This document shows, one piece after another, positions 10,129-22,573 of a stretch of 64,000 nt of DNA (position 1 is the stretch's first letter; each line of letters begins with the position of its first letter). Made by a program: the position numbers and the translations under genes. The DNA comes from Leclercia adecarboxylata (lineage in GTDB: Bacteria > Pseudomonadota > Gammaproteobacteria > Enterobacterales > Enterobacteriaceae). The notes below the pieces were generated by a model, which saw only the letters and a program-made list of their open reading frames with translations, was not told the origin of the DNA and ran no database searches. Location of the stretch: positions 1,550,001 to 1,614,000 of the forward strand of contig NZ_CP098325.1 in the NCBI RefSeq assembly GCF_023639785.1, given 5' to 3'.

Positions 10129-11129
10129 TTGCCCGCATCTGGTCCGGTGAGTCCCGGCTCTGGCTGCTGTTGCTGCCGCTCTCCTGGCTGTATGGCCTGG
10201 TCAGCGGCCTCATCCGCCTGAGTTATAAAGTCGGGCTTAAACGGGCCTGGCGTGCGCCGGTGCCGGTAGTGGTGGTCGGTAATCTCACCGCCGGTGGCAA
10301 CGGTAAAACGCCGGTAGTCATCTGGCTGGTGGAGCAGCTGTCAAAACGGGGTATTCGCGCGGGGGTTGTCTCCCGGGGATACGGCGGCAAGGCGGAGCGT
10401 TATCCGCTACTGCTTACTGCGCAAACCACCACGGCGCAAGCGGGCGATGAGCCGGTGCTGATCTTTCAGCGCACCGGCGCACCCGTGGCGGTCTCGCCGG
10501 TGCGCAGCGAAGCGGTGCAGGCGTTGCTTACCCATGAAAATATCCAGATTGTTATCACCGATGATGGTCTGCAGCACTACGCGCTGGCCCGGGATAAAGA
10601 GATTGTGGTGATCGATGGTGTTCGCCGCTTCGGTAACGGCTGGTGGTTGCCTGCCGGGCCGATGCGCGAGCGCGCGTCGCGTTTACACTCTGTGGATGCG
10701 GTTATCGTTAACGGCGGCTCGGCGCAGACGGGTGAGATACCCATGCAGCTGCGCCCTGGACTTGCCGTAAACCTGCTAACCGGCGAGCGGCGTGACGTCG
10801 CTGAGCTTATTAATCTGGTGGCAATGGCCGGTATCGGTCACCCCCCACGGTTTTTCTCAACCCTGGAAGCCTGTGGTGCAAAGCTTCAGAATACTGTGCC
10901 GCTGGCAGACCATCAGGCGCTGAGTCTGGAGCAGGTTGCGGCCTTTACCGCGCCCGGCCAGACGCTGATCATGACCGAAAAAGATGCGGTGAAATGCCGC
11001 GCTTTTGCCCGGGATAACTGGTGGTATCTACCGGTTGACGCGGAACTGCAGGGTGAACAGCCTGAACGACTGCTTCAGGAACTGATTGCCCTCGCAGGGC
11101 AGACAAATGAGGTTTCGTCCGCGCACTAA
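10125..11129 (+). CDS. lpxK: Tetraacyldisaccharide 4'-kinase
   Basis: A 334-residue inner-membrane-associated kinase that phosphorylates the 4' position of the lipid A disaccharide precursor to give lipid IVA. The N-terminus has a hydrophobic helix (about 12-34) and then the P-loop [11 protein letters not shown] (52-62). The [11 protein letters not shown] motif near 145 contains the conserved DDGLQ catalytic segment. It begins inside the msbA stop (ATGA overlap), so the two are one transcriptional and translational unit. It is a few residues longer than the E. coli protein. Confidence 0.98.
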   Translation: MIARIWSGESRLWLLLLPLSWLYGLVSGLIRLSYKVGLKRAWRAPVPVVVVGNLTAGGNGKTPVVIWLVEQLSKRGIRAGVVSRGYGGKAERYPLLLTAQTTTAQAGDEPVLIFQRTGAPVAVSPVRSEAVQALLTHENIQIVITDDGLQHYALARDKEIVVIDGVRRFGNGWWLPAGPMRERASRLHSVDAVIVNGGSAQTGEIPMQLRPGLAVNLLTGERRDVAELINLVAMAGIGHPPRFFSTLEACGAKLQNTVPLADHQALSLEQVAAFTAPGQTLIMTEKDAVKCRAFARDNWWYLPVDAELQGEQPERLLQELIALAGQTNEVSSAH

Positions 11130-11144
11130 CTGACAGGAAAAAGC

Positions 11145-12374
11145 ATGACTTTACCGCAACTCACGCTTTCAGCCGCACGTCATCTCCACCTTGCCGCCCA
11201 GGGGCTTTTGAAAAAGCCCCGTCGCCGTGCCCGGCCCGCCGATATTCTTACTACCATTCAGCGCATGTCGCTGCTGCAAATTGACACGATCAATATCGTC
11301 GCCCGCAGCCCTTATCTGGTGCTGTTCAGCCGTCTCGGCCCTTATCAGCCAGACTGGCTGGATAACGCCCTGCGCCAGGGAGAGCTGATGGAGTACTGGG
11401 CGCATGAGGCGTGCTTTATGCCGCGCAGCGATTTTGCGCTGGTGCGTCACAGAATGCTCGCCCCCGATAAAATGGGCTGGAAATACCGCCAGGCCTGGAT
11501 GCAGGAACATGCGGAAGAGATAGAGGACCTGATCGCGCATATTCAGGAGAAGGGCCCGGTCCGTTCTGCCGATTTTGAACATCCCCGCAAAGGAGCGAGT
11601 GGATGGTGGGAGTGGAAACCGCACAAGCGCCACCTGGAAGGGCTGTTTACTGCCGGAAAGGTGATGGTGGTCGAAAGGCGCAACTTCCAGCGCGTTTACG
11701 ATCTCACGCACCGGGTGATGCCGCAGTGGGAGGACAGCCGGGATATGCTGACCCAGGCAGCGGCGGAAGCCGTGATGCTGGAAAACAGCGCCCGCAGCCT
11801 GGGTATCTTCCGCGCTCAGTGGTTAGCCGACTACTACCGCCTGCGCCAGCCGTTGCTGGCGCCGCTGCTTGAGCGCTGGCAGGCGCAGGAGCAGGCCGTT
11901 CGCGTCGAGGTTGAGACGCTGGGCGAGATGTGGCTGCATGCCGATCTGCTGCCGCTGCTTCCCCTCGCCCTGGAGGGGAAGCTCACCGCGACCCGCAGCG
12001 CTGTCCTGTCGCCTTTTGATCCGGTGGTCTGGGATCGCAAGCGCGCGGAGCAGCTCTTTAATTTCAGCTATCGGCTGGAGTGTTACACCCCGGCACCGAA
12101 ACGTCAGTACGGCTATTTCGTCCTGCCGCTGCTGCATAAAGGGCAACTGGTGGGGCGGATGGATGCCAAAATGCACCGCAAAACCGGCGAGCTTGAGGTA
12201 ATCGCGCTTTATCTGGAAGAGGGCGTCCGGATTAGCCCTGGGCTGGAAAAGGGACTCGCCACGGCAATCAGTGATTTTGCGGGCTGGCAGGGGGCGACAC
12301 GCATCGTGACAGGCCATCTCCCTGACGGCCTCTTTCAGGCCTGTCGAAGTGGCTGGGAAATAGACAGGGTCTGA
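11145..12374 (+). CDS. ycaQ: Interstrand-crosslink DNA glycosylase YcaQ (AlkX family)
   Basis: A 409-residue HTH_42 winged-helix protein. E. coli YcaQ is a DNA glycosylase that unhooks nitrogen-mustard interstrand crosslinks and removes bulky N7-alkylguanine lesions; the catalytic QxD motif is present here as QID at residues 45-47 in MSLLQIDTINIVARSPY. The winged-helix repeats and the C-terminal beta domain fill the rest. It starts 15 bp after lpxK and is probably in the same operon, although its role is DNA repair rather than lipid A synthesis. Confidence 0.94.
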   Translation: MTLPQLTLSAARHLHLAAQGLLKKPRRRARPADILTTIQRMSLLQIDTINIVARSPYLVLFSRLGPYQPDWLDNALRQGELMEYWAHEACFMPRSDFALVRHRMLAPDKMGWKYRQAWMQEHAEEIEDLIAHIQEKGPVRSADFEHPRKGASGWWEWKPHKRHLEGLFTAGKVMVVERRNFQRVYDLTHRVMPQWEDSRDMLTQAAAEAVMLENSARSLGIFRAQWLADYYRLRQPLLAPLLERWQAQEQAVRVEVETLGEMWLHADLLPLLPLALEGKLTATRSAVLSPFDPVVWDRKRAEQLFNFSYRLECYTPAPKRQYGYFVLPLLHKGQLVGRMDAKMHRKTGELEVIALYLEEGVRISPGLEKGLATAISDFAGWQGATRIVTGHLPDGLFQACRSGWEIDRV

Positions 12375-12419
12375 AAAAGGAATATGGTAAGCTTTACCGA
12401 TTATTGATACGGAGGAACT

Positions 12420-13345
<926 letters not shown>

Positions 13346-13353
13346 TTCCCGCC

Positions 13354-13377
13354 ATCCCCTCTCCGGAGGGGATTTTT
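13354..13377 (+). terminator. Terminator after kdsB
   Basis: ATCCCCTC (13354-13361) pairs with the complementary run ending at 13373 around a four-base loop, followed by TTTT. It closes the ycaI-kdsB cluster. Confidence 0.85.
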
Positions 13378-13483
13378 ATGCCTCTTTTTTTTGATTATCT
13401 GCTACAGAATCATTCCATAAGGGTGACATCCGCCCGTCAGGCGCTCATTATAAAAGCAGTAGTCTTAATGGGGGTAATCTCAA

Positions 13484-14377
13484 ATGGAACAGCTGCGAGC
13501 CGAACTCAGCCATCTGCTGGGTGAAAAACTGAGCCGTGTGGAATGCGTGCATGAAAAGGCGGATACCACGTTGTGGGCGTTGTACGACAGCCAGGGAAAC
13601 CCCATGCCGCTTCTGGCGCGAAGCTTCTCTTCTCCGGACGTTGCCCGCCAGCTGGCATGGAAAATCTCCATGCTGGCCCGCAGCGGCACGGTAAGAATGC
13701 CTACCGTATATGGTGTGATGACCCATGATGAACATCCCGGTCCTGATGTCCTGCTGATTGAACGCCTGCGCGGCGTTCCGGTAGAAGCACCCGCGCGCAC
13801 GCCGCAGCGCTGGGAACAGCTTAAAGATCAGATTGTCGAAGCGCTGCTTGCCTGGCACCGGATGGACAGCGGTGGGCTGGTGGGCGCGGTGGACAGTACC
13901 CAGGAAAACCTCTGGCCGCTCTGGTATCGCCAGCGGGTTGAGGTGCTGTGGGGAACGTTAAACCAGTACCCTAACACCGGCCTGACCATGCAGGATAAAC
14001 GGATCCTGTTTCGCACCCGGGAGTGCCTGCCCGCCCTGTTTAAAGGGTTTAACGACAACGGCGTGCTGATTCACGGCAACTTTACCCTGCGCAGCATGCT
14101 CAAGGATCCGCGCAGCGATCAGCTGCTGGCGATGGTCGGCCCCGGCGTGATGCTGTGGGCGCCCCGGGAGTATGAGCTGTTTCGCCTGAGCGAGAGCGGG
14201 CAGGCGGAAGATTTACTCTGGCACTACCTGCAGCGCGCGCCGGTTTCCGAGGCGTTTGTCTGGCGGCGCTGGCTGTATATGCTGTGGGACGAAGTGGCGC
14301 AGCTGGTGAACACCGGACGCTTCAGCCGCGCCAACTTCGACCTGGCCTCCAAATCACTGCTCCCCTGGCTCGCCTGA
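13484..14377 (+). CDS. ycbJ: Kinase-fold (APH-like) protein YcbJ
   Basis: A 297-residue protein of the aminoglycoside-phosphotransferase-like kinase fold. Residues 45-70 carry the small-lobe pattern, LLIERLRGVPVEAP the hinge, and HGNFTLRSML (near 196) stands where kinases have the HGDLH-type catalytic loop, with Asn in place of Asp. That change weakens the case for normal phosphotransfer. The substrate is unknown and no pathway is implied by neighbours. Its last 24 bp overlap the convergent elyC gene. Confidence 0.9.
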   Translation: MEQLRAELSHLLGEKLSRVECVHEKADTTLWALYDSQGNPMPLLARSFSSPDVARQLAWKISMLARSGTVRMPTVYGVMTHDEHPGPDVLLIERLRGVPVEAPARTPQRWEQLKDQIVEALLAWHRMDSGGLVGAVDSTQENLWPLWYRQRVEVLWGTLNQYPNTGLTMQDKRILFRTRECLPALFKGFNDNGVLIHGNFTLRSMLKDPRSDQLLAMVGPGVMLWAPREYELFRLSESGQAEDLLWHYLQRAPVSEAFVWRRWLYMLWDEVAQLVNTGRFSRANFDLASKSLLPWLA

Positions 14378-15133
14378 CGCGCCTTTCAGCCACTGCCAGA
14401 CGCGTCCGAGAGTCTCATAGCCCACGCGATCGCTGTGCATCAACCATACCGGGGACGGAATAATCCGTTCCCACGGGTTAAGCGGGGCGCTAATGGCCAG
14501 CTGATTCGCGGGCGCGGGCAGCGGATGCAATCCCTGACGCTCAAAGAAGATCATCGCCCGCGGCAGATGGGAGGCCGACGTCACCAGCAGGAACGGGGCA
14601 TCGCCTATCGCTTGCTTCACCGCCGCGGCCTCCTCTTCGGTATCTTTCGGGCTGTCGAGGGTGATAATCGCCTCGCGCGGCACGCCCAGCGACTGCGCCA
14701 CGCGCGCTCCTGCTTCGGCGGTACTCACCGGGTTGCTCTGCGCCGCTGCCCCGGTGAAGATCATCTTCGACCCTGGATTAGCCAGCCACAGCCGCATCCC
14801 CTCGTTGAGGCGCGGCAGGCTGTTGTTGATAAGATTTGAGCTAGGGGCCCAGTCAGGATCCCAGGTATAGCCCCCGCCGAGCACCACAATGTACTCAACC
14901 TTTTGATTTCCCTGCCATGTAGGATACTTGTCTTCCACCGGGCGTAACAGCCCGTCAGCCACCGGCTGCAGGCTCAGCAGCGTCAGCACCAGCCAGCCTG
15001 CCGTAATCAAAATCTTGCCGGTTTTCTGAAAGCGGCTGAACCACAGCAACCCCAGGCCCAGCGCGATGCACAGCAGAAGAAGAGGGAGGGGAAGCATCAT
15101 CCCGCCAATATATTTTTTTAGGGTAAAAAGCAT
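14354..15133 (-). CDS. elyC: Envelope biogenesis factor ElyC (DUF218)
   Basis: A 259-residue inner-membrane protein with two N-terminal hydrophobic helices (about 10-33 and 38-58) and a periplasmic DUF218 domain with the VVLGGGY start motif and LLVTSASHLPRAM. In E. coli, ElyC (formerly YcbC) is needed for peptidoglycan synthesis at low temperature and influences undecaprenyl-phosphate carrier use. The length equals E. coli. The 3' end overlaps ycbJ by 24 bp in the opposite direction, with no terminator hairpin between them. Confidence 0.95.
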   Translation of the reverse strand: MLFTLKKYIGGMMLPLPLLLLCIALGLGLLWFSRFQKTGKILITAGWLVLTLLSLQPVADGLLRPVEDKYPTWQGNQKVEYIVVLGGGYTWDPDWAPSSNLINNSLPRLNEGMRLWLANPGSKMIFTGAAAQSNPVSTAEAGARVAQSLGVPREAIITLDSPKDTEEEAAAVKQAIGDAPFLLVTSASHLPRAMIFFERQGLHPLPAPANQLAISAPLNPWERIIPSPVWLMHSDRVGYETLGRVWQWLKGASGEPGEQ

Positions 15134-15257
15134 CCTTTCTGGCTCCTTTTTTGACCATACAGCCGATGATTGTCAGCGATATTACACCAGAGAGGTTCAT
15201 TCTCCGCCCGGCTGTGACAAAATAGCGGTTTTGCAGTTAGCGGGTGGAGCTCTCCCA

Positions 15258-16043
15258 ATGCGGGATCGCAATTTTGATGACATCGCGGAAAAGTTTGCCC
15301 GCAATATTTACGGCACAACCAAAGGCCGGCTGCGGCAGACGATCCTCTGGCAGGATCTGGACATTCTGCTGGCCGGTTTCGGCGATAAAAAACTGCGTGT
15401 CCTCGACGCTGGCGGCGGTGAAGGCCAGACGGCAATCAAGATGGCTGAACGTGGACATCACGTCATCCTGTGCGATCTGTCGGCAGAGATGATCGCCCGC
15501 GCTGAAAGTGCCGCGGTGGAAAAAGGTGTGAGCGATAACATGCAATTTATACATTGCGCCGCTCAGGACATCGCACAACATTTGGAAAGCCCGGTTGATC
15601 TGATATTGTCTCATGCGGTGCTGGAATGGGTCGCCGATCCCCAGGCACTGCTGAAGACGCTGTGGTCGATACTGCGTCCCGGCGGCGCGCTGTCGCTGAT
15701 GTTCTACAACGCTAACGGCCTGTTGATGCGTAACGTGCTGGTGGGTAATTTCGGTTATGTGCAGCAGGGCATGTACAAAAAGAAACGCCGCACGCTGTCA
15801 CCGGACTTTCCGCGCGACCCGCAGCAGGTTTATAGCTGGCTGGAAACCGCCGGCTGGCAGATAACCGGCAAAACCGGCATAAGGGTGTTTCATGACTATC
15901 TTCGCGATAAACAGAAGCAGCATGACTGTTTTGACGCCCTGACAGAATTAGAGACGCGGTACTGTCGCCAGGAGCCATACATTAGCCTTGGCCGTTATAT
16001 ACATGTCACCGCGCACAAGCCGCAGAGCAAGGATAACTTATGA
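15258..16043 (+). CDS. cmoM: tRNA 5-carboxymethoxyuridine methyltransferase
   Basis: A 261-residue SAM-dependent methyltransferase (formerly SmtA). It methylates the carboxyl group of cmo5U at the tRNA wobble position to give mcmo5U. The class I motif [14 protein letters not shown] spans residues 47-59 and LSHAVLEWV is motif IV. The open frame extends further 5', but I chose ATG 15258 because it gives [19 protein letters not shown], the family N-terminus and the E. coli length. The stop overlaps the mukF ATG by four bases (ATGA), putting it at the head of the muk operon. Confidence 0.96.
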   Translation: MRDRNFDDIAEKFARNIYGTTKGRLRQTILWQDLDILLAGFGDKKLRVLDAGGGEGQTAIKMAERGHHVILCDLSAEMIARAESAAVEKGVSDNMQFIHCAAQDIAQHLESPVDLILSHAVLEWVADPQALLKTLWSILRPGGALSLMFYNANGLLMRNVLVGNFGYVQQGMYKKKRRTLSPDFPRDPQQVYSWLETAGWQITGKTGIRVFHDYLRDKQKQHDCFDALTELETRYCRQEPYISLGRYIHVTAHKPQSKDNL

Positions 16044-17362
16044 GTGAATTTTCCCAGACAGTCCCCGAACTGGTTGCCTGGGCCCGAAAAAACGATTTCT
16101 CCCTCTCGCTGCCGGTAGACAGACTCTCTTTTCTGCTGGCGGTCGCCACGCTGAACAGCGAACGGCTGGATGGAGAAATGAGCGAGGGCGAACTGGTGGA
16201 TGCGTTCCGCCATGTCAGTGATGCGTTTGAGCAAACCAGCGAAACCATTAATGTGCGTGCCAATAACGCGATTAACGATATGGTGCGTCAACGTCTGCTG
16301 AACCGCTTTACCAGCGAACTGGCGGAAGGAAATGCCATCTATCGCCTGACGCCTCTGGGCATCGGCATTACCGACTACTACATTCGCCAGCGCGAATTCT
16401 CGACCCTGCGCCTCTCGATGCAGCTCTCCATTGTGGCGGGCGAGCTGAAGCGTGCGGCCGATGCCGCAGACGAAGATGGCGACGAGTTCCACTGGCACCG
16501 CAACGTCTACGCGCCGCTGAAATATTCGGTGGCCGAGATTTTCGACAGCATCGATCTGACCCAGCGCATCATGGACGAGCAGCAGCAGCTGGTGAAGGAC
16601 GATATCGCCCAGTTGCTGAACAAAGACTGGCGCGCGGCGATCTCCAGCTGTGAAATGCTGCTGTCAGAAACCTCCGGCACCCTGCGTGAACTGCAGGATA
16701 CGCTGGAGGCGGCAGGCGACAAGCTGCAGGCGAACCTGCTGCGTATCCAGGATGCCACCCTGGCCCATGACAACCTGCACTTTGTCGACCGCCTGGTCTT
16801 CGACCTGCAAAGTAAACTGGACCGCATCATCAGCTGGGGCCAGCAGGCGATTGACCTGTGGATCGGCTATGACCGTCACGTGCATAAATTTATCCGTACC
16901 GCTATCGATATGGATAAAAACCGCGTGTTCGCCCAGCGTCTGCGTCAGTCGGTTCAGACTTATTTCGATGCGCCGTGGGCATTGACCTACGCCAGCGCTG
17001 ACCGTCTGCTCGATATGCGTGACGAAGAGATGAACCTGCGCGACGAAGAGGTCACCGGCGAGCTGCCAGCGGATCTGGAATATGAAGAGTTCAACGAAAT
17101 TCGCGAACAGCTTGCATTGATGATCGAGGAGCAGCTGGCGATCTTTAAAGCCAAAAACACACCGCTGGATCTCGGTCTTGTCGTGCGTGATTACCTCGCA
17201 CAATACCCGCGTGCGCGGCATTTCGATATTGCCCGCATCGTGGTCGATCAGGCGGTACGCCTGGGCGTCGCGCAAGCAGATTTCACCGGCCTGCCGCCGA
17301 AGTGGCAGCCGATTAACGATTACGGAGCCAAGGTACAGGCGCATGTCATTGACAAATATTGA
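16040..17362 (+). CDS. mukF: Condensin kleisin subunit MukF
   Basis: A 440-residue kleisin of the MukBEF condensin, which compacts and segregates the chromosome. The N-terminal winged helix (about 1-115) dimerises, a helical middle region (about 150-300) binds the MukB neck, and the C-terminal domain binds the MukB head. The central acidic linker ([19 protein letters not shown]) joins MukE-binding parts. Overlaps cmoM at its start by four bases and mukE at its end by 20 bases, so stoichiometry is probably set by coupled translation. Confidence 0.98.
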   Translation: MSEFSQTVPELVAWARKNDFSLSLPVDRLSFLLAVATLNSERLDGEMSEGELVDAFRHVSDAFEQTSETINVRANNAINDMVRQRLLNRFTSELAEGNAIYRLTPLGIGITDYYIRQREFSTLRLSMQLSIVAGELKRAADAADEDGDEFHWHRNVYAPLKYSVAEIFDSIDLTQRIMDEQQQLVKDDIAQLLNKDWRAAISSCEMLLSETSGTLRELQDTLEAAGDKLQANLLRIQDATLAHDNLHFVDRLVFDLQSKLDRIISWGQQAIDLWIGYDRHVHKFIRTAIDMDKNRVFAQRLRQSVQTYFDAPWALTYASADRLLDMRDEEMNLRDEEVTGELPADLEYEEFNEIREQLALMIEEQLAIFKAKNTPLDLGLVVRDYLAQYPRARHFDIARIVVDQAVRLGVAQADFTGLPPKWQPINDYGAKVQAHVIDKY

Positions 17363-18047
17363 ACACGTGATGCCAGTTAAGCTGGCCCAGGCGCTGGCAA
17401 ATCCGATCTTTCCGGCGCTGGACAGCCAGCTGCGTGCCGGTCGTCACATTGGTCTCGACGAGCTGGATAATCACGCTTTTTTAATGGATTTTCAGGAATA
17501 CCTGGAAGAGTTTTATGCCCGCTATAACGTGGAGCTGATCCGCGCGCCGGAAGGGTTCTTCTATCTGCGCCCGCGCTCCACTACGCTCATCCCGCGCTCG
17601 GTGCTTTCCGAGCTGGACATGATGGTCGGGAAGATCCTCTGCTACCTCTATCTCAGCCCGGAGCGTCTGGCTAACGAAGGCATCTTCACCCAGCAGGAGC
17701 TCTATGACGAGCTGTTGACCCTGGCTGACGAAGGCAAGCTGCTGAAGCTGGTCAACAACCGTTCCACCGGCTCTGACGTCGACCGTCAGAAATTACAGGA
17801 AAAAGTACGCTCTTCCCTCAACCGTCTGCGCCGTCTGGGGATGGTGTGGTTTATGGGCCATGACAGCAGCAAATTCCGCATCACCGAATCGGTGTTCCGC
17901 TTCGGTGCTGACGTACGTGCAGGCGATGACGCCCGCGAAGCCCAGCTGCGCATGATCCGTGATGGCGAAGCGATGCCGGTGGAAAACCATCTGCAGCTCA
18001 ATGACGAGCATGAAGACACTCAGCCGGATAGCGGGGAGGAAGAGTAA
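17343..18047 (+). CDS. mukE: Condensin accessory subunit MukE
   Basis: A 234-residue KITE-type subunit that dimerises and bridges two MukF linkers. The open frame extends upstream into mukF, but ATG 17343 gives [18 protein letters not shown], the family N-terminus, and the E. coli length. It contains the winged-helix repeats and ends with an acidic tail (DSGEEE). It begins 20 bp before the mukF stop and its TAA shares one base with the mukB ATG (TAATG). Confidence 0.97.
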   Translation: MSLTNIEHVMPVKLAQALANPIFPALDSQLRAGRHIGLDELDNHAFLMDFQEYLEEFYARYNVELIRAPEGFFYLRPRSTTLIPRSVLSELDMMVGKILCYLYLSPERLANEGIFTQQELYDELLTLADEGKLLKLVNNRSTGSDVDRQKLQEKVRSSLNRLRRLGMVWFMGHDSSKFRITESVFRFGADVRAGDDAREAQLRMIRDGEAMPVENHLQLNDEHEDTQPDSGEEE

Positions 18048-21000
18048 TGATTGAACGCGGTAAATTTCGCTCACTGACGCTGGTTAACTGGAACGGTTTC
18101 TTTGCCCGCACTTTTGACCTTGATGAGCTAGTGACCACGCTCTCGGGCGGTAACGGCGCAGGGAAATCCACCACCATGGCGGCGTTCGTCACGGCGCTGA
18201 TCCCGGACTTAACCCTGCTGCACTTCCGTAACACCACCGAAGCCGGCGCGACCAGCGGTTCCCGTGATAAAGGTCTGCACGGTAAGCTGAAGGCAGGGGT
18301 CTGTTATTCCGTGCTGGACGTGATCAACTCCCGTCATCAGCGCGTAGTCGTTGGCGTCCGCTTACAGCAGGTCGCCGGTCGCGACCGTAAGGTGGATATC
18401 AAACCCTTCGCCATTCAGGGGCTGCCAACCTCCGTCCAGCCAACCGCGCTGCTGACGGAAACGCTCAATGAGCGTCAGGCACGCGTGCTGACGCTCCAGG
18501 AGCTGAAAGACAAGCTGGAAGCCATCGAGGGCGTGCAGTTCAAGCAGTTCAACTCCATTACCGAATACCACTCCCTGATGTTCGATCTGGGCGTGGTCGC
18601 GCGTCGTCTGCGCTCCGCATCGGACCGCAGCAAGTATTATCGTCTGATTGAAGCCTCGCTGTACGGCGGGATCTCCAGCGCCATTACCCGCTCCCTGCGT
18701 GACTACCTGTTACCGGAAAACAGCGGCGTGCGTAAAGCGTTCCAGGACATGGAAGCGGCGCTGCGTGAGAACCGCATGACGCTGGAAGCGATCCGCGTGA
18801 CCCAGTCGGACCGCGATCTCTTCAAGCACCTGATCAGCGAAGCCACCAACTATGTGGCCGCCGACTATATGCGTCACGCCAACGAACGCCGTATTCATCT
18901 CGATCAGGCCCTTGAGTATCGTCGTGAGCTGTTTACCTCACGTCAGCAGCTGGCGTCCGAGCAGTATAAACACGTCGAGATGGCCCGTGAGCTTTCCGAG
19001 CATAACGGCGCGGAAGGGGATCTGGAGGCGGATTACCAGGCCGCCAGCGATCACCTGAACCTGGTCCAGACCGCGCTGCGTCAGCAGGAAAAAATCGAGC
19101 GCTATGAAGCGGATCTCGATGAACTGCAGATTCGTCTCGAAGAGCAGAACGAAGTGGTGGCGGAAGCTGCCGACAAGCAGGAAGAGAACGAAGGCCGGGC
19201 TGAAGCCGCCGAGCTGGAAGTGGATGAGCTGAAAAGCCAGCTCGCCGACTATCAGCAGGCGCTGGACGTCCAGCAAACCCGCGCCATTCAGTACAATCAG
19301 GCGCTGCAGGCGCTGGAACGTGCGAAAGCGCTCTGTCATCTGCCGGATCTGACGCCTGAGAGCGCGGATCAGTGGCTCGAAACTTTCCAGGCCAAAGAGC
19401 AGGAAGCCACTGAAAAGCTGCTGAATCTCGAACAGAAAATGAGCGTGGCGCAAACCGCGCACAGCCAGTTTGAACAGGCATACCAGCTGGTGGCGGCGAT
19501 TAACGGCCCGCTGGCGCGCGCTGAGGCATGGGAAGTGGCACGCGAGCTGCTGCGTGATGGCGTGAACCAGCGTCACCTGGCTGAGCAGGTTCAGCCGCTG
19601 CGTATGCGTCTGAATGAGCTGGAACAACGCCTGCGTGAACAGCAGGAGGCGGAACGCCTGCTGGCCGAGTTCTGCAAGCGTCATGGCAAACGGGTCGATA
19701 TTGACGATCTGGAAAGCCTGCATCAGGAGCTGGAAGCCCGCATCGCGTCGCTGTCCGACAGCGTTTCCAGCGCCAGCGAACAACGCATGACCCTGCGTCA
19801 GGAGCTGGAGCAGCTGCAGTCGCGTATTCAGACGTTGATGCAGCGCGCCCCAGTCTGGCTGGCGGCCCAGAGCAGCCTCAGCCAGCTGAGCGAGCAGTGC
19901 GGCGAGGAGTTCGAGTCCAGCCAGGACGTGACGGAATATCTTCAGCAGCTGCTGGAGCGCGAGCGTGAAGCCATTGTTGAACGAGATGAAGTGGGCGCGC
20001 GTAAACGCGCAGTCGACGAAGAGATCGAACGTTTAAGCCAGCCGGGGGGGGCAGAAGACGCCCGCCTGAACACCCTGGCGGAACGCTTTGGCGGCGTGCT
20101 GCTGTCAGAAATTTATGACGACGTCAGCCTGGAAGATGCGCCGTATTACTCCGCGCTCTACGGTCCGTCCCGCCACGCTATTGTGGTGCCGGATCTGTCG
20201 CTGATCGCCGACCAGCTCGAAGGGCTGGAGGATTGCCCGGAAGATCTCTATCTGATCGAAGGGGATCCACAGTCGTTCGATGACAGCGTCTTTAGCGTCG
20301 ATGAGCTGGAAAAAGCGGTGGTGGTGAAGGTTGCCGATCGCCAGTGGCGTTATTCGCGCTTCCCGTCGCTGCCGCTGTTTGGCCGCGCCGCGCGTGAAAG
20401 CCGCATTGAGAGCCTGCATACCGAGCGCGAAGCGCTGTCTGAACGCTTTGCGACGCTCTCCTTTGACGTGCAGAAAACCCAGCGTCTGCACCAGGCGTTC
20501 AGCCGCTTTATCGGCAGCCATCTGGCCGTGGCCTTTGAGGCCGATCCTGAGGCGGAGATCCGCAAGTTCACTGCGCGTCGTAGCGAGCTTGAACGCGCGA
20601 TTTCAGCCCACGAAAACGACAACCAGCAGAGCCGCATCCAGTTCGAGCAGGCCAAAGAGGGCGTTGCTGCCCTGAACCGTATTCTGCCGCGCCTTAATCT
20701 GCTGGCAGACGACACCCTTGCCGATCGCGTGGATGAGATCCAGGAGCGCCTTGACGAAGCTCAGGAAGCCGCACGCTTTGTGCAGCAGTACGGCAATCAG
20801 CTGGCGAAGCTCGAGCCGATGGTCTCCGTTCTGCAGAGCGACCCGGAACAGTTCGAACAGCTCAAAGAAGATTATGCCTGGTCACAGCAGGTTCAGCGCG
20901 AAGCCCGTCAGCAGGCGTTTGCCCTGACCGAAGTTTCCCAGCGCCGGGCGCACTTCAGCTACTCCGACTCGGCTGAGATGCTCAACGGCAACAGCGATCT

Positions 21001-22495
21001 GAACGAGAAGCTGCGCCAGCGTCTGGAGCAGGCCGAAACAGAACGTACACGCGCCCGTGAGGCGATGCGTAGCCATGCGGCCCAGTTGAGCCAGTACAAT
21101 CAGGTGCTGGCGTCGTTGAAAAGCTCTTATGACACCAAGAAAGAGCTGCTGACCGACCTGCATAAAGAGCTGCAGGATATCGGCGTGCGTGCCGACAGCG
21201 GGGCAGAGGAGCGGGCGCGCATTCGTCGCGATGAACTGCATGCCCAGCTCAGCAACAACCGGGCGCGCCGCAATCAGCTGGAAAAAGCGCTCACCTTCTG
21301 CGAAGCGGAGATGGACAACCTGACCCGTCGTCTGCGTAAGCTGGAACGTGATTACCACGAGAAGCGCGAGCAGGTGGTGACCGCCAAAGCGGGCTGGTGC
21401 GCCGTGATGCGCATGGTGAAAGACAACGGAGTTGAACGGCGTCTGCACCGCCGCGAGCTGGCTTATCTCTCGGGCGATGAGCTGCGCTCCATGTCGGATA
21501 AAGCGCTCGGTGCGCTGCGTCTGGCGGTAGCGGACAACGAGCACCTGCGCGACGTGCTGCGCATGTCTGAAGATCCGAAACGCCCTGAACGTAAAATCCA
21601 GTTCTTCGTGGCGGTATATCAGCATCTGCGCGAGCGTATTCGCCAGGATATCATCCGCACCGACGATCCGGTTGAAGCCATTGAACAGATGGAGATCGAG
21701 CTGGGCCGTCTGACGGAAGAGCTGACCTCCCGCGAGCAGAAGCTGGCCATCAGCTCCCGCAGCGTGGCCAACATCATCCGTAAGACGATCCAGCGCGAAC
21801 AGAACCGTATTCGCCAGCTCAACCAGGGCCTGCAGAGCGTATCGTTTGGCCAGGTCAACAGCGTGCGGCTGAACGTGAACGTGCGTGAAGCCCACGCCAC
21901 GCTGCTGGATGTGCTTGCCGAGCAGCACGAGCAGCATCAGGATCTGTTCAACAGCAACCGCCTGACCTTCTCCGAAGCACTGGCGAAGCTGTACCAGCGT
22001 CTGAATCCGCAGATCGACATGGGCCAGCGCACGCCGCAAACCATCGGTGAAGAGCTGCTGGACTACCGCAACTATCTTGAGATGGAAGTGGAAGTTAACC
22101 GTGGCTCCGACGGCTGGCTGCGCGCGGAATCCGGTGCCCTGTCCACCGGTGAAGCGATCGGGACCGGGATGTCGATTCTGGTGATGGTGGTGCAGAGCTG
22201 GGAAGATGAATCCCGTCGTCTGCGCGGCAAGGATATTTCGCCATGCCGCCTGCTGTTCCTGGATGAGGCGGCGCGTCTGGATGCCCGCTCTATCGCCACG
22301 CTGTTTGAGCTGTGCGATCGTCTGGATATGCAGCTGATTATCGCGGCGCCGGAAAACATTAGCCCGGAAAAAGGGACCACCTATAAACTGGTGCGTAAGG
22401 TCTATCAGAACAGCGAACACGTGCACGTTGTGGGTCTGCGCGGTTTTGCTCCTCAGCCGCCGGAATCCCTTCCCGGCACGGCTGACGCCGTTTGA
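18047..22495 (+). CDS. mukB: SMC-like condensin ATPase MukB
   Basis: A 1482-residue SMC-family ATPase. The head has Walker [10 protein letters not shown] (34-42). Long coiled coils span about 290-640 and 820-1100 on either side of the hinge (about 650-800), which contains the topoisomerase IV (ParC) contact region. The C-terminal half head carries the signature [13 protein letters not shown] and Walker [12 protein letters not shown]. The dimer extrudes DNA loops and organises the chromosome outside Ter, where MatP (gene at 52.8 kb) displaces it. It is four residues shorter than I recall for E. coli. A strong terminator follows. Confidence 0.99.
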   Translation: MIERGKFRSLTLVNWNGFFARTFDLDELVTTLSGGNGAGKSTTMAAFVTALIPDLTLLHFRNTTEAGATSGSRDKGLHGKLKAGVCYSVLDVINSRHQRVVVGVRLQQVAGRDRKVDIKPFAIQGLPTSVQPTALLTETLNERQARVLTLQELKDKLEAIEGVQFKQFNSITEYHSLMFDLGVVARRLRSASDRSKYYRLIEASLYGGISSAITRSLRDYLLPENSGVRKAFQDMEAALRENRMTLEAIRVTQSDRDLFKHLISEATNYVAADYMRHANERRIHLDQALEYRRELFTSRQQLASEQYKHVEMARELSEHNGAEGDLEADYQAASDHLNLVQTALRQQEKIERYEADLDELQIRLEEQNEVVAEAADKQEENEGRAEAAELEVDELKSQLADYQQALDVQQTRAIQYNQALQALERAKALCHLPDLTPESADQWLETFQAKEQEATEKLLNLEQKMSVAQTAHSQFEQAYQLVAAINGPLARAEAWEVARELLRDGVNQRHLAEQVQPLRMRLNELEQRLREQQEAERLLAEFCKRHGKRVDIDDLESLHQELEARIASLSDSVSSASEQRMTLRQELEQLQSRIQTLMQRAPVWLAAQSSLSQLSEQCGEEFESSQDVTEYLQQLLEREREAIVERDEVGARKRAVDEEIERLSQPGGAEDARLNTLAERFGGVLLSEIYDDVSLEDAPYYSALYGPSRHAIVVPDLSLIADQLEGLEDCPEDLYLIEGDPQSFDDSVFSVDELEKAVVVKVADRQWRYSRFPSLPLFGRAARESRIESLHTEREALSERFATLSFDVQKTQRLHQAFSRFIGSHLAVAFEADPEAEIRKFTARRSELERAISAHENDNQQSRIQFEQAKEGVAALNRILPRLNLLADDTLADRVDEIQERLDEAQEAARFVQQYGNQLAKLEPMVSVLQSDPEQFEQLKEDYAWSQQVQREARQQAFALTEVSQRRAHFSYSDSAEMLNGNSDLNEKLRQRLEQAETERTRAREAMRSHAAQLSQYNQVLASLKSSYDTKKELLTDLHKELQDIGVRADSGAEERARIRRDELHAQLSNNRARRNQLEKALTFCEAEMDNLTRRLRKLERDYHEKREQVVTAKAGWCAVMRMVKDNGVERRLHRRELAYLSGDELRSMSDKALGALRLAVADNEHLRDVLRMSEDPKRPERKIQFFVAVYQHLRERIRQDIIRTDDPVEAIEQMEIELGRLTEELTSREQKLAISSRSVANIIRKTIQREQNRIRQLNQGLQSVSFGQVNSVRLNVNVREAHATLLDVLAEQHEQHQDLFNSNRLTFSEALAKLYQRLNPQIDMGQRTPQTIGEELLDYRNYLEMEVEVNRGSDGWLRAESGALSTGEAIGTGMSILVMVVQSWEDESRRLRGKDISPCRLLFLDEAARLDARSIATLFELCDRLDMQLIIAAPENISPEKGTTYKLVRKVYQNSEHVHVVGLRGFAPQPPESLPGTADAV

Positions 22496-22515
22496 GGATT
22501 CTGAAAGTTAACCAT

Positions 22516-22541
22516 GGCGGCCTCCGGGCCGCCTTTTTTTA
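22516..22541 (+). terminator. Terminator after mukB
   Basis: GGCGGCC (22516-22522) pairs with GGCCGCC (22527-22533) around TCCG, followed by seven T. Closes the cmoM-mukFEB operon. Confidence 0.9.
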
Positions 22542-22573
22542 TTCCTTGAGCTTGTACTGGCGGCTGCGTTAAC

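Noticed and set aside
20882..22426. 514-residue frame on - opposite mukB
   Set aside because: Antisense shadow of mukB with no start signal or recognisable domain.
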